Positions 58,845 through 64,000 of a stretch of DNA of 64,000 nt are shown here, in pieces. The translations under genes and the position numbers were made by a program. The notes beneath the pieces are model-generated. The model made no database searches and was not told the DNA's origin. It worked only from the letters and a program-made list of their open reading frames with translations. This DNA is from Candidatus Gordonibacter avicola. Its GTDB lineage: Bacteria; Actinomycetota; Coriobacteriia; Coriobacteriales; Eggerthellaceae. Position 1 is the stretch's first letter; every line of letters starts with the position of its first letter. The stretch covers positions 38,748 through 102,747 of the forward strand of contig DXGM01000010.1 of the NCBI GenBank assembly GCA_019113915.1, in the 5' to 3' direction.

Positions 58845-59954
58845 CTACAGGTGTGACACCACCAGGTCGCCCATGGCGGCGGTGCCCACTAGCTTGTCAG
58901 CGGGGGTTTCGGCATCCTTGATGTCGCCCGTGCGCCATCCCTCGTCGAGCACAGCGGTTACCGCGCGACGAATGTCGTCAGCGGCCTCCTGCATGTCGAA
59001 GCTGTAGCGCAGCATCATCTCCACCGACAGAATCTGCGCGAGCGGGTTCGCGATGCCCTGCCCCGCAATGTCCGGCGCGCTGCCGTGGCTGGGCTCGTAC
59101 AGCGCCACGCCATCGCCGAGGCTTGCGCTGGCAAGCATCCCCAACGAGCCCGTGATCTGGGCCGCCTCGTCAGACAGAATGTCGCCGAACATGTTCTCGG
59201 TCACCACCACGTCGAAATCGGCCGGGCGGTTGATAAGCTGCATGGCCGTGTTGTCCACCAGCAAATCCTCAAGTTCCACGTCTGCGTATTCCTCGTCGTG
59301 GATGCGGTGCACAATCTCGCGCCACATGCGGCTGGTCTCCAGCACGTTCGCCTTGTCGACGCTCGTCACCTTGTTGCGACGCTTGCGCGCAGCCTCAAAC
59401 GCCTGGCGCGCAATGCGCTCCACCTCGTACTCGCGATACTCCAGCGTGTCGTAAGCGCGCTGACCTGCGGCGCCATCCGTGCCGCACCCCGCCTCGTCGT
59501 AGAAGCGCTCGCGACGGCCAAAGTACAAGCCACCCGTCAGCTCGCGCACAATCATCATGTCAACGCCGTCCACTATCTCCGGCTTCAGCGTGGAAGCACC
59601 GGCCAGCGCATTGAAAATCTGCACGGGACGCAGGTTCGTGTACAACCCCAGCGCCTTGCGAATGCCAAGCAACCCCTGCTCAGGGCGCGGTTTCGCCGGG
59701 TCGGTGGTATCCCATTTCGGGCCGCCAACCGCCGCCAGCAACACAGCGTCGGACGCCTCAGCCGCGCGCAGCGTCTCGTCCGGCAGCGCCGTGCCGGCCG
59801 CATCAATGGCGCACCCGCCAATGAGCGCTTCCGTATACTCAAACGTCGTATCGTACTTCGCCCCCAACGCGTTAAGTACCTTAACGCCCTCAGCAATAAT
59901 CTCCGGCCCAATGCCGTCACCCGGCAACAAGCAAATGTTATACGTTTGGGTCAT
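58845..59954 (-). CDS. leuB: 3-isopropylmalate dehydrogenase
   Basis: A 369-residue NAD-dependent dehydrogenase that oxidises and decarboxylates 3-isopropylmalate in leucine synthesis. Landmarks: GDGIGPEI near residues 11-18, [34 protein letters not shown], and [29 protein letters not shown] with [18 protein letters not shown]. The start is 2 bp after the leuD stop and its ribosome-binding site AAGGAG lies within leuD. Last gene of leuCDB. Confidence 0.96.
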   Translation of the reverse strand: MTQTYNICLLPGDGIGPEIIAEGVKVLNALGAKYDTTFEYTEALIGGCAIDAAGTALPDETLRAAEASDAVLLAAVGGPKWDTTDPAKPRPEQGLLGIRKALGLYTNLRPVQIFNALAGASTLKPEIVDGVDMMIVRELTGGLYFGRRERFYDEAGCGTDGAAGQRAYDTLEYREYEVERIARQAFEAARKRRNKVTSVDKANVLETSRMWREIVHRIHDEEYADVELEDLLVDNTAMQLINRPADFDVVVTENMFGDILSDEAAQITGSLGMLASASLGDGVALYEPSHGSAPDIAGQGIANPLAQILSVEMMLRYSFDMQEAADDIRRAVTAVLDEGWRTGDIKDAETPADKLVGTAAMGDLVVSHL

Positions 59955-59956
59955 GG

Positions 59957-60454
59957 TTACTCCTTGCCCAGCTTGGCCTTGGTGCGGTTAATCAACCCGC
60001 CCGCTTCAATAATCTCGCGAATGAACGGCGGAAACGGCTGGGCCTGGAACGTCTGGCCCGTCGTTTCGTCCACAATCACACCCGCGTCGGCGTCCACGCT
60101 CACCACGTCGCCGGCCGAAATGGCATCCACGGCCTCCGGGCACTCCATAATGGCAAGGCCCGTGTTGATGGAATTGCGGTAGAAAATACGCGCGAAACTC
60201 TTGGCGATAACCACGTCCACACCCGCCGCCTTGATGGCGATGGGCGCGTGCTCGCGCGACGAACCGCAGCCGAAGTTCTCATCAGCCACAATGATGTCGC
60301 CCGGACGCACCTTCTGCACGAATTCCGTATCCAGGTCCTCCAGGCAATGCTTGGCCAGCTCAGCCGGATCAGACGTGGTCAGGTAGCGAGCCGGGATAAT
60401 AACGTCGGTATCAATGTCGCGCCCATAACGATGCGCGGTTCCCTTAAACTGCAT
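59957..60454 (-). CDS. leuD: 3-isopropylmalate dehydratase small subunit
   Basis: A 165-residue subunit of isopropylmalate isomerase. [11 protein letters not shown] near residues 15-25 and [20 protein letters not shown] near 61-80 are diagnostic. The length fits the short archaeal/clostridial LeuD type. The ATG has AAAGGA upstream. It is separated from leuC by a 138-bp structured spacer. Confidence 0.95.
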   Translation of the reverse strand: MQFKGTAHRYGRDIDTDVIIPARYLTTSDPAELAKHCLEDLDTEFVQKVRPGDIIVADENFGCGSSREHAPIAIKAAGVDVVIAKSFARIFYRNSINTGLAIMECPEAVDAISAGDVVSVDADAGVIVDETTGQTFQAQPFPPFIREIIEAGGLINRTKAKLGKE

Positions 60455-60474
60455 ATAACATCCTTTCCCAAAAG

Positions 60475-60593
60475 GGGTTTTCGTGGCGAGAGCAGTTGGG
60501 GTGAAGGTTCCGGAGGGCTGAGCTAAGCGGCCTTTGTGCCGCGTGCGAAGTCCTCCGGATTCTGAACTCCAAATGCGCCGCCACGGAAAGCCC
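60475..60593. repeat. multi-segment hairpin between leuC and leuD (element C)
   Basis: GGGTTTTCGTGGCG (60475) pairs with CGCCACGGAAAGCCC (ending 60593), TCCGGAGG with CCTCCGGA, and GCGGC with GCCGC at the tip; TTGG/CCAA occurs in between. It reaches the leuC stop codon. The outer arms (GGTTTTCGTGG ... CCACGrAAAGCC) and TTGG/CCAA resemble element A at 7700, so it may be a distant member. It lacks the tail hairpin. Confidence 0.6.
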
Positions 60594-61861
60594 TAGTCCA
60601 AGTCTTCCGGCAAGCCAATATGCCCCAGCACCGCGCTCGCTGCGGCGACAGCCGGCGAGGACAGGTACACCTCACTCGTCGGGTCACCCATGCGGCCGAC
60701 GAAGTTGCGGTTCGTGGTGGCAATGGCGCGCTCGCCTGCGGCCAGAATGCCCATGTAGCCGCCCAGGCACGGGCCGCACGTGGGCGTAGACACGGCACAG
60801 CTTGCGTCCAGGAACACATCCATCAGGCCTTCCTCAATGCACTGGCGATACACCGCTTGCGTCGCGGGAATCACGATGCAGCGCACATCCGGGTGCACCT
60901 TCCGCCCGCGCAGCACGTCGGCCGCCTGGCGCATATCGGCGATGCGGCCGTTCGTGCACGAACCAATAACTGCCTGGTCAATGCGCACGTCGCGCGCCTC
61001 GGCCACCGGGCGCGTGTTCGACGGCAGGTGCGGGAACGCCACGGTCGGCTGAATGGACGCCGCGTCGATCTCGTACACCTTCGCGTACACAGCGTCCGGG
61101 TCAGAATGGTACTCGGTATAGGGGCGCTCCACGCGACCATCCAGGTAGGCGCGGGTCACGTCGTCCACGTCAATGAGGCCCGCCTTGCCGCCCGCTTCAA
61201 TAGCCATGTTCGAAATGGACATGCGCTCGTCCATGTCCATGGCGCGAATGGCGCTGCCCGTGAACTCCATGGCCTGATAGAGCGCACCGTCCACACCAAT
61301 CATGCCAATAATGTGCAGGATAACGTCCTTGCCCGTCACGCCCGACGCCAGCTCGCCCTCAATCTTGAACAGCAGCGACTCAGGCACCTTGAACCACGCC
61401 TTGCCGGTGGCATATCCCACGCCCGCGTCGGTGGAACCCACGCCCGTGGCGAACGCGCCCAGCGCACCATAGGTGCAGGTGTGACTGTCGGCGCCAATAA
61501 TAAGGTCGCCCGCACCCACAACGCCCTGCTCGGGCAGCAGCGCGTGCTCAACACCCATGCAGCCCACCTCATAGTAGTGGTTAATGCCCTGCTCACGCGC
61601 GAAGTCGCGCACAATTTTCGCCTGCTCGGCGCTCTTGATGTCCTTGTTCGGCACGTAGTGGTCGGGCACCAGCGCAATCTTCGTGGGGTCGAACACCTTC
61701 TCAACGCCAATCTTGCGGAACTCTTTGACGGCGATGGGGGCGGTAACGTCGTTGGAAAGCACGAGGTCAAGATCGCATTCGATCAGCTGACCCGGCTCAA
61801 CTTCGTCCAGCCCCGCATGGGCGGCGAGAATCTTCTCCGCCATAGTCATGGGACGTGGCAT
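60593..61861 (-). CDS. leuC: 3-isopropylmalate dehydratase large subunit
   Basis: A 422-residue aconitase-family enzyme that isomerises isopropylmalate. Iron-sulfur ligands are visible as SCTNGR and [25 protein letters not shown] near residues 113-133 is the aconitase signature. Length fits the LeuC2/homoaconitase-like branch. The ATG at 61861 has AAAGGAG upstream; an upstream in-frame opening crosses the promoter. First gene of leuCDB. Confidence 0.95.
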   Translation of the reverse strand: MPRPMTMAEKILAAHAGLDEVEPGQLIECDLDLVLSNDVTAPIAVKEFRKIGVEKVFDPTKIALVPDHYVPNKDIKSAEQAKIVRDFAREQGINHYYEVGCMGVEHALLPEQGVVGAGDLIIGADSHTCTYGALGAFATGVGSTDAGVGYATGKAWFKVPESLLFKIEGELASGVTGKDVILHIIGMIGVDGALYQAMEFTGSAIRAMDMDERMSISNMAIEAGGKAGLIDVDDVTRAYLDGRVERPYTEYHSDPDAVYAKVYEIDAASIQPTVAFPHLPSNTRPVAEARDVRIDQAVIGSCTNGRIADMRQAADVLRGRKVHPDVRCIVIPATQAVYRQCIEEGLMDVFLDASCAVSTPTCGPCLGGYMGILAAGERAIATTNRNFVGRMGDPTSEVYLSSPAVAAASAVLGHIGLPEDLD

Positions 61862-61932
61862 GGGTTGCTCCTTTGTAGCGGTTGGGTCGTGCGAGCCCAC
61901 GCAGCGGCGCGGGCAGGTGAAAAACGCCGTCA

Positions 61933-61938
61933 ATTGTA
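61933..61938 (-). promoter_or_regulatory. candidate -10 of the leuCDB promoter
   Basis: TACAAT on the minus strand, about 72 bp before the leuC start. A weak -35 (CTTTTG) lies 17 bp upstream, inside the tail of the previous gene's terminator. Confidence 0.4.
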
Positions 61939-61956
61939 CCACTCACTTTAGTGCGC

Positions 61957-61984
61957 AAAAGAGAAGGACCCCGAAGGGCCCTTC
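61957..61984 (-). terminator. intrinsic terminator of the proline-rich membrane protein gene
   Basis: On the minus strand a 9-bp stem (GAAGGGCCC with GGGTCCTTC, one G-T pair) with a stable TTCG loop is followed by TCTTTTG. It lies about 55 bp past the stop and insulates leuCDB. Confidence 0.85.
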
Positions 61985-62038
61985 CAATGTGAAGCGAATT
62001 CCAGATTTGAGCGGTGTGTGAGGCAAATGGCGAATGGC

Positions 62039-62521
62039 CTACCACGAACCGTGATAGTAGCCGCCGCCGTACGAGCCTGCTACGCCTGCCATGGCTGCGG
62101 CAATCATGCCGCCAATGAGGAACCACAGCAGCACCTGAATGACAATCCAGGCAACAAAGCCAATGATGGTCCATTTGAGCGCGTCGCTTTTCACCTGCGG
62201 CAGCTTGTCCACATTCACCAGCCACGAAATGACGATGCCCGGAATGCCCAACAGCGCACCCACCGCAAACCAGCCGAACTTCATGCCGCCAGTCAGTTCC
62301 ATAAGCGGCGCTGGCATATACACGGGCGGCTGCGGTTGCGGCTGGTAACCCGGCGCGGGAGCCTGATACGGCTGTTGCGGCGGCATCTGCCCCATCGGAG
62401 GCTGCTGATAGGGCTGCGTCGGCGGCACCTGAGTAGGCGGCACCTGCGTCGCGGAATCCGGCGTCTCAGCCGGCGGAGGCGTGGGAACGCCCTGGTCGTT
62501 CGGGTTCATATTTTCGGCCAT
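62039..62521 (-). CDS. proline-rich membrane protein
   Basis: A 160-residue protein. The first 70 residues are Pro/Gln/Thr-rich with short repeats (TQVPPTQ, QPPMGQMPPQQPYQ), likely disordered and cytosolic. Two membrane helices follow (FGWFAVGALLGIPGIVISWLV, about 82-102, and WTIIGFVAWIVIQVLLWFLIGGMIAAA, about 117-143), with a glycine/tyrosine-rich end. Similar proteins are common in actinobacteria without known function. Confidence 0.7.
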   Translation of the reverse strand: MAENMNPNDQGVPTPPPAETPDSATQVPPTQVPPTQPYQQPPMGQMPPQQPYQAPAPGYQPQPQPPVYMPAPLMELTGGMKFGWFAVGALLGIPGIVISWLVNVDKLPQVKSDALKWTIIGFVAWIVIQVLLWFLIGGMIAAAMAGVAGSYGGGYYHGSW

Positions 62522-62672
62522 TAGTGCACCTGCTTTCCTTGTGAAGTTTCCTGATCAGAAGTATAAAAGCCCCTAGCAAACCCACCGTTCAAGAGGCGAA
62601 ACTGTCATCGAATTGACACGTGACTACATCACGCGGTGTACGCCAAGGAAGCGATGCGACAGCAGCACGGTG

Positions 62673-63578
62673 TTATGACAACGCCGAGCACAGTGCGTCA
62701 AGCAGGGTGATGGCGAAGTGTTGGGCCGAGCGACCGACTCCGGCGTCTTCCCACATGGTTCCCGGCAGCTCAACCGCCACGCGTGAAGGGGACGCCGCAT
62801 CCGCCACGCCAATGGCGGTTTCAAGGCGCAACGGCAGCGTTGCGTCGTCGTCGAAACTCACGCGCGGCACCGCTTCGGCCGTGGTTTCCTCAGGCAACAC
62901 AATGTGCACCAGCAGCATATTCTGATCGGGTGCCACCAACAGTGAGTCGGCACTCATGATTTTGGAGGCAGGGCTTGTGGCCAGCGCCAGATTCGACATG
63001 CGCGAAGCAACGCTACGCGTGAACTCATGCGTGCCAAACAGGCAAAGTGCGTTGCGTTCTAGCACGTCAGCGGCGCGTGCGAAGCCCAAGTGCACCGGCT
63101 CGTGCACGGCTTCCTTGCCCTCCCAGGAATGATGCAGGTTGCGGATGGCCGCATACGTGTACGCGCCCGCAATGCCGTCGGAAGGCAAGCCCAGGTTCAG
63201 CTGGAACTTGCGCAGCGCCAGTTCGGTATAGGCTCCGAAGATGCCGTCGATGGCCCCGCACGCGAAACCGAGCGCGCCCAGCGCCTGCTGCAACTCCACC
63301 ACGTCGTGGCCGTGGAAGTGCGGCATGCGCAGATACAACGTGCGGTCGCCGAGAAAATATGAGGCGTCTACCAGGGCCGACCACACTTTGTCGGTCACGT
63401 CGTCGCCCACCGGCAACCCCGACTGCAGGCAGAACGCGCGCACCGCCGCCGCCGTTTTTTCGCCAAACGTGCCATCGACATCGGCCTGGTCAAGCAGCCC
63501 GATGGTGGCAAGGCGCTGCTGCACGTCCTCAACGGCAGCGCCCGTGTCATGTTGTTTGATGGTTTCCATAAACCTCAT
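62673..63578 (-). CDS. protein with two peptidoglycan-binding domains
   Basis: A protein of about 300 residues. Two PG_binding_1 domains are visible: VEDVQQRLATIGLLDQADVDGTFGEKTAAAVRAFC (about 16-50) and VVELQQALGALGFACGAIDGIFGAYTELALRKFQLNLGL (about 90-128). The C-terminal 150 residues have the place of the amidase domain of CwlM-like proteins, but no zinc-binding His/Glu set is evident, so it may be a non-catalytic cell-wall regulator. No signal peptide. Start is uncertain between ATG at 63578 and 63569. Confidence 0.75.
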   Translation of the reverse strand: MRFMETIKQHDTGAAVEDVQQRLATIGLLDQADVDGTFGEKTAAAVRAFCLQSGLPVGDDVTDKVWSALVDASYFLGDRTLYLRMPHFHGHDVVELQQALGALGFACGAIDGIFGAYTELALRKFQLNLGLPSDGIAGAYTYAAIRNLHHSWEGKEAVHEPVHLGFARAADVLERNALCLFGTHEFTRSVASRMSNLALATSPASKIMSADSLLVAPDQNMLLVHIVLPEETTAEAVPRVSFDDDATLPLRLETAIGVADAASPSRVAVELPGTMWEDAGVGRSAQHFAITLLDALCSALS

Positions 63579-63710
63579 GGTACCGCACCGCCCCCACCCC
63601 ACCCGAGCCAACAAAGCTGGTTCCACCAAAGCAACAGAGGGGAAGAAGGCGAAAGATAAGCCTCTTGCCGAATGTGTTTCAACCTCTGGCGGAGCAGGCG
63701 ATCGCCTATA

Positions 63711-63790
63711 AGTGTGACGCGCTATCGCGCTTCCTATTACGCCACAAGTTTTCTCAAGTCCCTCACCTTACGACGCGGGCTGACTGACTT
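63711..63790 (+). repeat. dispersed repeat family 2, copy 2
   Basis: Aligns base for base over 80 positions with 58751-58830: AGTGTGACGC, GCTATCGCGC, TACGCCACAAG, ACCTTACGACGCGGGCTGAC. The left arm of the long stem has decayed in this copy. Confidence 0.75.
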
Positions 63791-63846
63791 GAAGGCGAGG
63801 TCATGCAATCGGGACAAGCAGCGTAGGGATGCACTCCAGTGCATCC

Positions 63847-63920
63847 GTTCGCGCGAAGCGCGAAAACGCAGGTAATGATTGAGTTCTCCGCCTTCGGCGG
63901 AGAGGGCGATTCGTGAATCG
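63847..63920 (+). repeat. dispersed repeat family 3, copy 2
   Basis: Matches 27674-27744: GTTCGCGCGAAGCGCGAA, then TTCTCCGCC-TTC-GGCGGAGAG, then GGGCGATTC-GT-GAATCGCCC, which here forms its own hairpin. The stretch 63579-64000 holds only these repeats and no gene that I can support. Confidence 0.65.
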
Positions 63921-64000
63921 CCCCTCATATACTCTTTATGTCGCCAGATTTATGGCGAGTACGTCCTTTCCAATGTAGGTTGCATGTGAGATAAAGGGCG

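Overview
The window is a gene-dense, high-GC bacterial chromosome segment. Several traits point to an anaerobic actinobacterium of the class Coriobacteriia, most likely Eggerthellaceae: a Tat-exported lipoprotein flavoprotein of the fumarate-reductase type, oxygen-sensitive (class III) ribonucleotide reductase, BspA-like leucine-rich surface proteins, a pyrophosphate-type phosphofructokinase and a RecJ-helicase fusion. This placement is inference from gene content, not a database match. No rRNA, tRNA, CRISPR array, insertion sequence or prophage was recognised.

Layout. 0-7.6 kb: an UMF1-type MFS transporter, a zinc-dependent phospholipase C-like protein with a TRIC-type channel, a DUF47/PiT phosphate pair, a NarK-like MFS protein and a metallo-beta-lactamase-fold hydrolase. 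7.8-13.6 kb: a bifunctional RelA/SpoT enzyme and a 1109-residue RecJ nuclease fused to a RecQ-like helicase. 13.8-20.7 kb: three paralogous cassettes, each an ECF sigma factor overlapping a membrane-anchored putative anti-sigma factor and each preceded by an ECF-type promoter. The third cassette lies between nrdG and nrdD. 20.9-23.6 kb: nrdD with a fused C-terminal redoxin domain and a pair of NrdR boxes upstream. 23.8-27.6 kb: a surface-protein operon divergent from a small XRE regulator, with two operators between them. 28-33.4 kb: a GH3 lipoprotein, a methyltransferase, two TetR regulators around an MFS exporter, and three parS centromere sites within 3 kb, which suggests the replication origin is near.

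33.4-41 kb: an M50-like protease, a YjbR protein, phosphofructokinase, a two-component/ABC transporter operon, and a Fic protein whose start codon abuts a fourfold inverted-repeat operator. 41-50 kb: an AraC regulator, a MATE exporter, a TcyP-like cystine symporter with a long leader, a RelE/RelB-type toxin-antitoxin pair with two operators, a membrane XRE protein and an ABC-F ATPase. 50-64 kb: a Tat flavoprotein with a LysR gene, a five-gene GntR/ABC/DUF1648 operon, a CPBP protease, leuCDB, a proline-rich membrane protein and a peptidoglycan-binding protein.

The intergenic DNA is unusually rich in structure. There are at least three dispersed repeat families whose stems differ in sequence but keep their pairing, and several very long perfect hairpins that are unrelated in sequence and mostly lack a U-tract. 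The best candidates for under-described biology are the threefold sigma/anti-sigma array, the roughly 140-bp structured repeat at 7.7 and 43.9 kb, the RecJ-helicase fusion, the NrdD-redoxin fusion and the Fic operator.
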